Below are positions 48,846 through 57,929 of a stretch of 64,000 bases of DNA, one piece after another. How positions within the stretch are numbered: the stretch's first letter is position 1; each line of letters opens with the position of its first letter. The position numbers and the translations under genes are program-made. Origin of the DNA: JABDGM01 sp963738665 (GTDB lineage Bacteria; Planctomycetota; Planctomycetia; Pirellulales; Lacipirellulaceae); contig CAVTXL010000003.1 of NCBI GenBank assembly GCA_963738665.1, positions 1,276,619 through 1,340,618 of the forward strand, read 5' to 3'. The notes beneath the pieces were generated by a model, which was not told the DNA's origin, ran no database searches, and saw only the letters and a program-made list of their open reading frames with translations.

Positions 48846-48924
48846 GGGGTGCCTTCGCCTGCGCCGGCCGTCGCTCGCTCGCCCCGCTGTTGGCGAGCGA
48901 TGGCCGGCGAGGCGAAGGCACCCC
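48846..48924. repeat. Long perfect-arm hairpin between convergent genes
   Basis: GGGGTGCCTTCGCC (48846-48859) and GGCGAAGGCACCCC (48911-48924) pair exactly. The inner GCCGGCC and TCGCTCGC arms pair with single mismatches, giving about 30 paired bases. It lies between the PIN toxin and ald. The gene-free stretch 48725-49107 has no other feature except a GC-rich CCCCTCCCC repeat at 49066-49092. Confidence 0.78.
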
Positions 48925-49107
48925 GGTGCCTTTGTTGGTGAGGCCGCCGTTCGACAAGCTCACGGCGGCCAACCCTGGGCTACGGTGTGCAACCGCGTTG
49001 CGGTAGAGAGTGTTTTGGCTCGGCAGGAGCTTCGCCCTACCGTCTGGGAATCACCCCTCCGCCGGCCCCTCCCCGTCGAAGGGGAGGGGAAAAATCCATT
49101 TACTTCA

Positions 49108-50219
49108 CTAGGCGGCAAAGTGGTTTGAGTATTTGAGGCCGAAGGTTTGTGCGACGGCGCGGTTTGTCACTTCGCCGCCGGCTAGGTTGATCGCCCGGGC
49201 AACGGGCTTTAGATCGCGGGCCGCTCGTTCGACGCCGCGGTCGGCGATCTCCAGCACCCAGGGGAGCGTCACGTTGCAGAGGGCGAACGTGCTGGTGCGG
49301 CCGACTGCGCCGGGCATGTTCGTCACGCAGTAGTGGACTACCTCGTCGACGATGTAGGTGGGGTTGCTGTGGGTGGTGGGCCGGCTGGTGGCGATGCAGC
49401 CGCCCTGGTCGATCGCCACGTCGATGATCACGCTGCCGGGCTTCATGCAGCTGCAGGTCGTCGCGCTCGACGAGCATCGGCGCTTTGGCGCCGGGGATCA
49501 GCACGGCGCCGATCACCAGGTCGGCCCGGGCGATTTGCTCGCGGACGGTGTGCCGGTCGCTGAACAGGCAGTTCGACGTTGGGGGGCATGATGTCGTCGA
49601 GGTAGCGGAGGCGGTCCATGTTGATGTCGAGGATGGCGATGTCGGCGCTGAAGCCGGCGGCGATCTTGGCCGCGTTCGCCCCCACGACGCCGCCGCCGAG
49701 GATCGTAATATAGGCCGGGGCGACGCCGGGCACGCCGCCCAGCAGAATGCCGCGGCCCATCTGCGGCCGCTCCAGGTACTTGGCCCCTTCCTGGATGCTC
49801 ATCCGGCCGGCGACTTCGCTCATGGGCGTCAAGAGCGGCAGGCGGCCGCGGTCGTCGGCCAGCGTTTCGTAGGCGATGCAGGTGGCGCCGGTGGCGAGCA
49901 TGGCGTCGGTGAGCGGGCGGTCGGCCGCGAAGTGGAAATAGGTGAAGATCGCCTGATCGCGGCGGACCAGCGGCCACTCGACGGGCTGGGGCTCTTTGAC
50001 TTTGACGACCAGCTCGGCCCGGGCGAAGATTTCCTGCGGGCCGCTCATCAGCTCGGCACCCTGTCGCAGGTAATCATGATCGGCGATGCCCGAGCCGAGC
50101 CCGGCGCCGGCCTCGATCAGCACCTGGTGGCCGCGGCGAACTAGTTCCTCGACGCCGACGGGCAGCATGGCCACGCGGTATTCGTCCTGTTTGATCTCGC
50201 GGGGGACGCCTACAATCAT
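49108..50219 (-). CDS. ald: Alanine dehydrogenase, two frameshifts
   Basis: The N-terminus MIVGVPREIKQDEYRVAMLP and GHQVLIEAGAGLGSGIADHD, then VVKVKEPQPVEW and FTYFHFAADRPLTDAMLAT match alanine dehydrogenase. NAD binding is in TILGGGVVGANAAKIAAGFS. Frames change near 49577 and 49447. The end has ALIPGAKAPMLVERD-like text, VIIDVAIDQGGCIATSRPTT and SNPTYIVDEVVHYCVTNMPG with the conserved aspartate and asparagine region. The enzyme interconverts alanine and pyruvate with NAD. Full length about 370 residues, as in the family. Confidence 0.92.
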
Positions 50220-50268
50220 GACTAGAGCTCCTAATGAGTGTTGCGCTGCAATTGAACCCAGCGAAGGG

Positions 50269-50297
50269 CCATCAGCCGTCCGCTTTCAGCGATCAGC
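50269..50297. repeat. Heptamer tandem array on the minus strand
   Basis: Read on the minus strand the units are GCTGATC, GCTGAAA, GCGGACG, GCTGATG, GCC. It lies upstream of ald. Just after it, GCCAGAAAGTCGACG resembles the sequence following the 2513-2540 array. Confidence 0.6.
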
Positions 50298-50386
50298 CAG
50301 AAAGTCGACGGATCGTTAACGGCGCAGTCTGCATTTGAATGCGATTTTGTCATGTAAGCTTCCCGAATCGCCCTCGCCGACGCAAC

Positions 50387-50608
50387 ATGAACGACCAGGA
50401 GCGAAAAAAATGGCTGCCTCTCGCCGTGCTGGCGGCGGCGCTTGTCGTGTGGACTGCGCTGTTGGCATTGGGCGCGTTTCTGCAATTGGGCGCGGTCCGG
50501 CCGCGACACGATTGGACCAAATCGCTGGCGATGCTGGGCGTGCTGTGGATTTTTCTGGCCGGCTGGGGGCTGGCGCTATGGCTGCGGGCGCGGCGGAATC
50601 GGCCGTAA
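50387..50608 (+). CDS. Small two-helix membrane protein
   Basis: 73 residues starting MNDQERKKWLPLAVLAAALV, with a second hydrophobic segment LAMLGVLWIFLAGWGLALWL and a basic C-terminus. No motif is recognised. The ATG at 50387 is preferred over 50339 because it begins the hydrophobic pattern. Function is unknown. Confidence 0.55.
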   Translation: MNDQERKKWLPLAVLAAALVVWTALLALGAFLQLGAVRPRHDWTKSLAMLGVLWIFLAGWGLALWLRARRNRP

Positions 50609-50609
50609 C

Positions 50610-50660
50610 GTAGCAGGTCATAGATCGGCCGTGGCGGACACGCTGCGCGTGCCGTAGCGG
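50610..50660. repeat. GTAGCAGG / CACGCTGCGCGTG repeat
   Basis: ACGTAGCAGGTC and GGACACGCTGCGCGTGCCGT resemble the 30941-31032 element, here without a matching right arm. Confidence 0.45.
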
Positions 50661-50838
50661 CGGCGCGGCAATGCGCTGCCGGGGGGTGGTTCGCGCAGGG
50701 GCGTCTTGTGCAGGGGCTGTTGCGGCAGACGGAGACTGCCTACTACGGAATTCGACGCCTGTCGGCTGCGCCGCTGGCCCGCGGGCGAACCGGTCGGTAA
50801 AATTGCGGTCCTATATTGTAGACAAATCACTCCGCGAC

Positions 50839-51318
50839 ATGCGTCCACTCGCAGAGCGAGAGGTTCGCACGCCCAAGGTTCCTGGTACCATCGCCGACGC
50901 CCTTGCCACGCTTGAAGATCGCCGCCAGCGCAGCCTGGAGCTAGCGCTTGCCGCTGCGCGGACGGCCCACGACAACCGCGGCCAGGATATTGTCGTGCTT
51001 GACATGCGCGAGATGACGCCGGAGTTCGATTACTTTGTGCTCGCCACGGGCAACAGTCGGCGGCAACTGCACGCGATCAGCGAAGAGATCGACCGCACGC
51101 TCGAGACCGAGCTGGGCGACCAGCGGCTGGGCATTGAGGGCTACAGCGAAAGCCGCTGGATTCTGCTCGACTATGGCTCGGTGGTGATCCATCTGTTCGA
51201 CGCCGAGACGCGAGGCTATTACGCGCTGGAGGACCTGTGGTCGACGGCCCAGCGCGTTCCGCTGCCATGGGAAGGCGAGAAGGGAAGACAAGGAGAGGGC
51301 GAGATAGTGAGAAGCTGA
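50839..51318 (+). CDS. rsfS: Ribosome silencing factor RsfS (Iojap family)
   Basis: An intact 159-residue protein. The conserved core is SLELALAAARTAHDNRGQDI, VVLDMREMTPEFDYFVLATG, NSRRQLHAISEEIDRTLETE, then LGIEGYSESRWILLDYGSVV and IHLFDAETRGYYALEDLWST. RsfS binds ribosomal protein uL14 and blocks subunit joining under starvation. A 35-residue N-terminal extension and a basic tail flank the core. The ATG at 50839 is the first credible start. argS follows after 60 bases. Confidence 0.93.
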   Translation: MRPLAEREVRTPKVPGTIADALATLEDRRQRSLELALAAARTAHDNRGQDIVVLDMREMTPEFDYFVLATGNSRRQLHAISEEIDRTLETELGDQRLGIEGYSESRWILLDYGSVVIHLFDAETRGYYALEDLWSTAQRVPLPWEGEKGRQGEGEIVRS

Positions 51319-51378
51319 CGGCCCGTGTGCCTCCTTGTCTCCCCCTCTCTGCCGCTGCTTGTCTATACTGACGCGACG

Positions 51379-53384
51379 ATGAACACACTCGCCCTTCTTC
51401 GCGCACCGTTTCGCCACCGCTTTGACGAAACTGCCGGGCGTCGCCGGGGCGGACGTGCCCGCCCTGGTCGAAATGGTGCTGCCCAGCCAGGATGCGAAGT
51501 TTGGCGAGTACCAGGCCAACTGCGCGATGAAGCTGGGCAAGCAGCTCGGCAAGCCGCCGCGCGAGGTGGCCGCCGAGCTGGTTGCCGCGCTTGAAATTGA
51601 CGACGTTTGCCAGCCGCCGGAGGTGGCGGGGCCGGGCTTCATCAACCTGCGGCTGCGAGATGACTGGCTCGTCGATCAACTGGCCGCGGCCAGCCGCGAC
51701 GTCGAGCGATTGGATGTGGCTAAGGTGGAGCAGCCACGCGACGTTTGTCATCGATTATTCGTCGCCCAACGTGGCCAAGCCGATGCACGTCGGTCACATC
51801 CGCTCGACGGTGATTGGCGACGCGCTCTATCGCGTGCTGAAGTTTCTCGGCCACACGACGATTAGCGACAACCATATCGGCGACTGGGGCACGCAGTTTG
51901 GGATGATCATTTATGGGTACAAACACTTCGTCAATGAGCAGTCGCTCGATTATCAGCCAGTCGAGGAGCTGAGCCGCGTTTATAAGCTGGTCAACACGCT
52001 GGTCGAGTACCACGACTCGCGGCGCGAGACCGTTCCGACGCTGAGGCGGCAGATCGCCGAGGCCGAAAGCGCGTGTGGCCGAGATTGAACAGATCGCGGC
52101 ACCCAGCGACCCCAAGGAAGCCAAAAAGCTGGCCAAGCGATTGCAACAGGCCCAGGCGTCGCTGGCCGAGCGGCAGAATGAGCTGGCGTTGCTGGAATCG
52201 AAGCTGGCCGCGCTCGAGCTCGATCCGCAAATCGGCCCACTGCTTAAACGCCATGCGAACATCGGCCGCGAGGTGCTGTTGGAAACGGCCCGCCTGCACG
52301 GCGGCGACCCGACGAACACGGAGCTGTGGCGGCGGTTTCTGCCGCCGTGCCTGGCTGAGATTGAGGCCACCTACGAGCGGCTGGGTGTCTCGTTCGACCA
52401 CACGCTGGGCGAGAGTTTTTACCAGGACCGGCTGCGGGGCGTCGTGAAGTCGCTGGCCGATCAGGGGCTGGCCCGCGAGAGCGACGGTGCGATGTGCGTC
52501 TTTCTGCCGGGGCAGGAAGCGCCGATGCTGGTGCAAAAGCAAGACGGGGCGTTTCTCTACGCGACGACCGACCTGGCAACCATCCAGTATCGCGTGGAAA
52601 CCTGGCGGCCGGATGCGATTTTGTACGTCGTCGATCATCGTCAGTCGCTCCACTTCGAGCAGCTCTTCGCCACGGCCCGGCTGTGGGGCTTTGGCGACGT
52701 CGAGCTGCAGCATATCGCGTTCGGCACGGTGCTGGGCGAGGACGGCCGGCCTTACAAAACGCGGGAGGGGAAGGCCGTGGGCCTGGTCGGCCTGCTGGAT
52801 GAAGCGGTTGAGCGGGCGTATGCGATCGTGTGCGCACAACGACGACGAGCGGCCCGAGCCACTGTTGACGAACGATGAGCGCTTGCAAGCGGCCGAGCGG
52901 ATTGGCATCGGTGCGATCAAGTACGCCGACCTGGCCCACAATCGCACGAGCGACTACGTGTTCAGCTACGATAAGATGCTGGCCATGACAGGCAACACGG
53001 CGGCGTATATGCAGTACAGCTACGCGCGGGTGCGGAGCATTTTTGAAAAGGGCGGCGTCGATGTCGAGCGTACTCCGCAAAGGTGCCACTGGCTGTGCCA
53101 GTGCAATTCGACTCACCACCGATCAAGAGCGGGCCCTGGCTGTCGCCCTGCTGCAGTTCGCCGAAGCGCTCGATCGCGTGGTCGCCGATTATCGGCCCAA
53201 TCACCTCACCGCTTATCTGTTCGAGCTGGCCAGTCGCTACAGCGATTTCTTTGAACATTGCCCGGTGCTGCGGGCGGAGAGCGACGAGCTGCGGATGAGC
53301 CGGCTGTTGTTGTGCGACCTGACGGCCCGCACGATCGAGCGAGGGCTTAATCTGCTGGGAATTGAGGTTGTCGAGCGGATGTAA
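51379..53384 (+). CDS. argS: Arginyl-tRNA synthetase, several frameshifts
   Basis: ArgRS charges tRNA-Arg. The N-terminal domain reads MNTLALL, then LTKLPGVAGADVPALVEMVL, FGEYQANCAMKLGKQLGKPP. The HIGH-type motif is in NVAKPMHVGHIRSTVIGDAL. Then come DNHIGDWGTQFGMIIYGYKH, FLYATTDLATIQYRVE, GTVLGEDGRPYKTREGKAVG and the C-terminal anticodon-binding end SRYSDFFEHCPVLRAE, LGIEVVERM. An inserted helical segment (KKLAKRLQQAQASLAERQNE) follows the first catalytic part, as in some planctomycetes. Frame changes are near 51425, 51740, 52068, 52836 and 53067; each checked case is one extra base. About 668 residues in total. Confidence 0.92.
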
Positions 53385-53463
53385 CCGTCCGCGCTGTGCT
53401 AGAATGTGAACAGAGGCACAACTCATTTGCGAGAGAGCCTATTCTCCCAGGGCACTCACTCCT

Positions 53464-53730
53464 GTGACCAATCAATTCATCCCTCCACCGGAACTTGCTT
53501 CGCCCAGCGTCAAGCATTTGTCGCTGGAAAAACGCATTGAACTTTGGGGCGAATTAGTCGACGAGGCTCAGACGCTCGTCTTCGTTGGCCTAAGAGAGAA
53601 GATCGGGCCAGACGGCGATTTGCAAGAAGCATATCGTGAGTGGTACGCTCGCCAAATGGCCGAGCACGATCGTCGACTGGTCGAATTCTTGGAAAACCTT
53701 AGCCGTCGCGAGGCGGGACATGGCGGGTGA
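53464..53730 (+). CDS. Hypothetical protein, possible partner of the next gene
   Basis: 88 residues (GTG start, MTNQFIPPPELASPSVKHLS), acidic and helical, with EAYREWYARQMAEHDRRLVE. No family recognised. Its stop overlaps the following ATG by about ten bases, so the pair is coupled. The next gene resembles a nucleotidyltransferase toxin-like protein, and this one could be its antitoxin by position only. Confidence 0.5.
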   Translation: MTNQFIPPPELASPSVKHLSLEKRIELWGELVDEAQTLVFVGLREKIGPDGDLQEAYREWYARQMAEHDRRLVEFLENLSRREAGHGG

Positions 53731-54206
53731 ATCGGTCCGTTCCGCTTTGAACGAAATATGGTCTGCGCTGGAGCCGTTGGGGTCCATTCGTCGAAAGCTT
53801 GCGCTCACGCGGATTCAGGTCGAAAGCGAAATCCCCAGTGATTCAAGTCGGCAAGCATAGATTTGTCCAACTCCTGTTTACGCCAGCAGGCGAGATTTAT
53901 GACGTGCAGTTTGATGTGCTCTTGGCAGAGAGTGAACTGCAAATGTCGGCTCTTTCTCGCAGAGTCGAGCGAAAGATACCCGGCGTCGACCGCCCAATCG
54001 CGGTATTGCGGTGCGAAGATCTGATCCTTCTCAAATTGGTGGCCGGCCGTATGATCGACCGCGCGGATGCCGCGATGCTGCTGCGTGAGAATCGTGACAT
54101 TATCGATTCTGATTATGTCTCCGCGTGGGCGGCAAAACTCGATCTTACGGCGGAGCTCGCCGCGATTTGGAGCGACGCATTTCCGGGCGAGGCATTGCCA
54201 GAATGA
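53720..54206 (+). pseudogene. Nucleotidyltransferase-like protein lacking its catalytic core
   Basis: It starts MAGESVRSALNEIWSALEPL. Relatives then have a GG-x-A...D-x-D core, but here the sequence jumps to VIQVGKHRFVQLLFTPAGEI, with a frame change near 53830. The rest, RRVERKIPGVDRPIAVLRCE, DLILLKLVAGRMIDRADAAM and WAAKLDLTAELAAIWSDAF, fits the C-terminal half of minimal nucleotidyltransferases. An internal deletion of the nucleotide-binding part is the simplest explanation. The stop overlaps the next ATG (ATGA). Confidence 0.6.
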
Positions 54207-55686
54207 GTCCTCTCCTGGCAATGCGGCACATCGACAAGGCCTTTGCCGGCGTCCATGCGCTCGCGGATGTGTCGCTTGAGTTGAATCGGGGTGAGGTGCT
54301 GTCCCTGGTAGGAGAGAATGGCGCCGGCAAGAGCACGCTGATGAAGGTGCTCGGCGGGGCGGTGGCGCCCGATCGAGGCGAGGTTCTGATCGACGGGCGG
54401 CCGGTTACGATCGCGTCGCCCGCCGCGGCCGACCGTGCGGGCGTGGCGATTATCTATCAGGAGTTCAATCTGGTTGGAGGCCTGTCGGTCCGCGAGAACA
54501 TCTTTCTGGGCCGCGAGCGGACCCGGCTCGGCTTTGTGCGACGCGGTGAAGAGCGGCGGACGGCGGCGCGCTCTTGGCGACGATCGGCTCCGACATCAAT
54601 CCCGACGCCCGCTGCCGCGATTTGAGCGTCTCGCAGCGGCAAAAGGTCGAAATCGCAAAAGCATTGTCGGCCCAGGCCCGCATCCTGGTGATGGACGAGC
54701 CGACGGCGGCGCTCTCGGGGCACGAGGCCCAGCAGCTCTTGGCCCTCGTGCACGAATTGAAGGCCCGCGGCCTGGGCATCGTCTACGTCAGCCACCGGTT
54801 GGATGAAGTGTTTGCCGTGGCCGATCGCGTGATGGTGCTGCGCGATGGGGCGGTCGTGGCCGTCCGGCGGGTGAGCAAAGTCGGCCGCGGCGAATTGATT
54901 GAGCAGATGGTCGGCCGGCCGCTGGAGACGGAGTTTCCGCGGCGGAATGTTGCGATTGGCAAAGAGCGTCTCCGGGTGGAATCGCTGTCACGCGGCAGGG
55001 CGGTGCGCGACGTGAGTTTCTCGCTGCACCGCGGCGAAGTGCTCGGTCTCGCCGGCCTGACCGGCGCCGGCCGGACGGAAACGGCCCGGCTGGTGTTTGG
55101 CGCCGACCGCGCCGACAACGGGCGGATTTACGTTGACGGGCAGGAAGTGGCGATTCGCAGCCCGCGCGATGCGATTCGCCACCGCATCTGCCTGTTGACG
55201 GAAGATCGCCAGGCGCAGGGACTCATTTTGTCGCACAGCATCCAGGCGAATTTCGGCCTGCCGAACCTCGCACGCTTCGCGCGGGGGCCGTTCGTCGATG
55301 CGCGACGTGAGCAGGCTGAGTTCAATACGTTTGCCGGGCGACTGCACATCAAGTCGACCGGGCCCCAGCGGCCGGCCGCGAGCCTGTCGGGCGGCAATCA
55401 GCAAAAGGTCGTGCTCGCCAAATGGCTGGCCCGTGACGCCGACGTCGTGTTGTTCGACGAGCCGACGCGCGGAATTGATGTCGGCGCGAAACTTGAGATC
55501 TACCGCCTCATCAACGAGCTGGCTGGCGAGGGGAAGGCGATCTTGATGATTTCGAGCGAAATTTCCGAGCTCTTGGGGATGTGCGACCGGATTCTCGTTA
55601 TGCACGGCGGCCGGGTTCGCGGCGCGATCAGCGACGTGGCGAGCGCGACGCAGGCCGATATATTATCGTATGCGGTCAGCGCGTAG
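54203..55686 (+). CDS. Ribose-type sugar ABC transporter ATPase (RbsA family), one frameshift
   Basis: Double ATPase of the CUT2 sugar-import family. The first half has LVGENGAGKSTLMKVLGG (Walker A), IIYQEFNLV (Q-loop), then after a frame change near 54560 DLSVSQRQKVEIAKALS (signature) and RILVMDEPTAALSG (Walker B). The second half has GLAGLTGAGRTETARLVFGA, SLSGGNQQKVVLAKWLA and DVVLFDEPTRGIDVGAK. About 494 residues, as in RbsA/MglA. The ATG overlaps the upstream stop, and the permease gene follows after 86 bases. The substrate is a monosaccharide, unspecified. Confidence 0.92.
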
Positions 55687-55696
55687 CGGATCGCCG

Positions 55697-55757
55697 TCCG
55701 CACACATAGCCCGACCAGCTTGGTCCGCCGTATTTAGCCCGACCAGCTTGGTTGGGA
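55697..55757. repeat. TAGCCCGACCAGCTTGGT repeat, two tandem copies
   Basis: ATAGCCCGACCAGCTTGGTC and TTAGCCCGACCAGCTTGGTT stand 33 bases apart between the ATPase and permease genes. Each arm pair CCCGACC / GGTTGGG or GGTCC is palindromic. Confidence 0.65.
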
Positions 55758-55772
55758 ATTCTGGAGCCGCCT

Positions 55773-57109
55773 GTGCAGTACCGCATCTTCCGCGACTACG
55801 GCATGATCCTAGTGCTCGTGGCCCTGGCGGCAGTCTTCAGCCTCCTGTCGCTCCAGTGGCGCTTGCCCGGGCCCGGCACCTCGGCAGCTGAGCTGGTTTC
55901 GCAGATTCGCGGCCGATTCGCACCGACCGACCTGGTGCTCGCCGTCGGCGCGGCCAGCACCGAGTCGGCGACGATTGTCCGGCGCCGGCCGACGAACTGC
56001 GCGACGAAGGTTACTTGAACGTCCGCGTCGTGATCGGCACGCCGCGAGATCTACGCATCGCGCTGGATGAGATCGCAGCCCACGACGAACCGCTCGTCGC
56101 CATGCTGACGGCCGGCGACACGATGCATTGGCTCGTTGTGGAACAATTGGCGGCCGATTATCCCGCCTTGGAGCGGGTGGCCGTCTGCAGTCCCCATTCG
56201 CGGCTGCGGTCCAATTTTCTGAAGTGGTCGAACATGATGGCGATCGTCGACCGAATCGTGGTGATCGCCGTGATTGCGATCGGCATGACGATGGTCATCG
56301 TCACGGCGGGCATCGATCTGTCAGTCGGCAGCCTGGTTGCCCTGTCGGCCGTCGTCGGGGCCACGGTGATGCAGCGGTTGGGCGGTGCGGACGCGTCTGG
56401 GTGGGCGGTCGCGCTGGGGTTTCTCGCCGGCACGCTGGCGTGTGGGGCGGTCGGCGCGGCGACGGGGCTGTTGATTGCGCGGTTCAAATTGGCCCCGTTC
56501 ATCGTCACGTTGAGCACGATGATGATGATTCGCGGCCTCGCTTTTCGGATCACGGGCGGGTATTCGGTGGACAATCTGCCGGCGGCCCTGACGTGGCTGG
56601 GCCAGGGGCGTTCGTTCGGCATTCCGAACACTGTGCTGCTGCTCATCATGCTCTATGCGACCGCGCACGTGTTCATGGCCCACACGCGGATGGGGCGATA
56701 TATTTATGCGGTCGGCGGCAACGAAGAGGCGGCCCGGCTGTCGGGCGTGCCGATCGGCCTGGTGATTGCGTTTGTCTACACGGCGAGCGGCCTGGCGGCC
56801 GGCTTGGGGGGCTGCATTCAGGCCTCGCAGGTGAACACGGGGACGCCGAACCTGGGTCGCGACCTGGAGCTGTCGGTGATCGCGGCCGTGGTGATCGGCG
56901 GCACGAGCCTTGCGGGCGGCGGCGGCAACGTGCTGGGCACGCTGATTGGGGCGTTCATCATTGCCGTGATTCAGAATGGGATGAACATTTTGGGGATCGA
57001 CGCTTACGTGCAGATGATTGTGCTGGGGGCGGTGATTTTGGGGGCGGTGCTGCTGGATAAGATACGCACAAGAGCGGAAATACCGCGACTTTGGCGACGC
57101 CGTGGATAG
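55773..57109 (+). CDS. Ribose-type sugar ABC transporter permease with an extra N-terminal domain, one frameshift
   Basis: GTG start, VQYRIFRDYGMILVLVALAA, gives one membrane helix. It is followed by about 120 residues outside the usual permease: RFAPTDLVLAVGAASTESAT, then after a frame change near 55990 RVVIGTPRDLRIALDEIAAH and VAMLTAGDTMHWLVVEQLA. The permease core then starts NMMAIVDRIVVIAVIAIGMT and includes TAGIDLSVGSLVALSAVVGA (the CUT2 signature) and VIAAVVIGGTSLAGGGGNVL. The core is intact and normal. The extra region looks alpha/beta, like half of a sugar-binding lobe, and should face the periplasm. Confidence 0.88.
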
Positions 57110-57123
57110 CATCCGTCGGTCAG

Positions 57124-57503
57124 TCATGGTTCCAAGATGGCACGGCAGGCGTCGCTAACCTTGCCGGCCCAGCGCATCGCGGCGACTGCCTGACGTCCCG
57201 TTGCGTCGTCGCCCGGATATCGTACGTCGACAGAAAAATTGGTCAAAAAAGTTCAGCCCGCGGCGCAGCGCCCGAAGCATCGAATAATGTGTCAAAAGCT
57301 GATCGAGCAGGACGGCGAGGGTCATGAGTCTTTTTAAGCGAGAGTCCCAACTCGTCAAGAAGCGCCTTCAGGTATTGTTCGGCGCATTGCTGACAGTGAA
57401 AGCACCGTTGGTCATACAGACGAGCTTTGCTTTTGGCGAGCACTTCCGCGGCGCGATAATCGTCTTCCGCTTTGCCGACCCATTCGCGCGTCGCCCTTTT
57501 CAT
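57124..57503 (-). CDS. HEPN-domain protein, two frameshifts
   Basis: It starts MKRATREWVGKAEDDYRAAE, VLAKSKARLYDQRCFHCQQC and AEQYLKALLDELGLSLKKTH, the HEPN helical bundle with its conserved H-x-x-Q-Q-A-x-E-like segment. Frame changes near 57325 and 57245 lead through LAVLLDQLLTHYSMLRALRR to SVDVRYPGDDATGRQAVAAM, ending at 57124. HEPN proteins of this size are ribonuclease toxins or the partner of MNT nucleotidyltransferases. It overlaps the upstream MNT gene. Confidence 0.78.
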
Positions 57504-57863
57504 ACAGCACCTTGCCCCTTTGCATGATCTCTGAATGAAATGATTCCCCCTCCTTGAGTCGCCATTCGAGGTTCTTAGGAGTTCGCACGATAAGGTCCAT
57601 CGGAAAACGAGCTTCGACCGTCATGCGGATTTTGAACGCCTGATCCAACTGATTCCGGCAGGTCATGATGACGAGGATATCGACGTCGCTGTCGGCGTGC
57701 GGCTTGCCGTAGGCGTAGGAGCCGAACAAAATGATCTTATCCGGCGCAACTGCTCGGCTACTTCGCGGGCAAAGCGTCGGATAACGGGGCGGGGAACGTC
57801 CGCCCCGCGGTACCACGTAGTCTCGCTTCGCTTTGCTTTCTCTTTCTCGGTTCTCGCGCTCAT
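57412..57863 (-). CDS. MNT-type nucleotidyltransferase antitoxin, frameshifted
   Basis: The N-terminus is MSARTEKEKAKRSETTWYRG, with PRPVIRRFAREVAEQ. After a frame change near 57745 the core reads APDKIILFGSYAYGKPHADS, DVDILVIM, the GS-x10-D-x-D motif of minimal nucleotidyltransferases. It then continues KIRMTVEARFPMDLIVRTPK. MNT antitoxins inactivate the HEPN toxin by adding nucleotides to it. The frame runs to 57412 over the HEPN start. The natural end is probably near 57500, where a one-base change would give an ATGA overlap. Confidence 0.78.
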
Positions 57864-57929
57864 AACCCAATTCTACTACGTTTGTTGGCGATTGGAACGT
57901 CTGATATCTTCGGTCTAAAGGGGACATCG

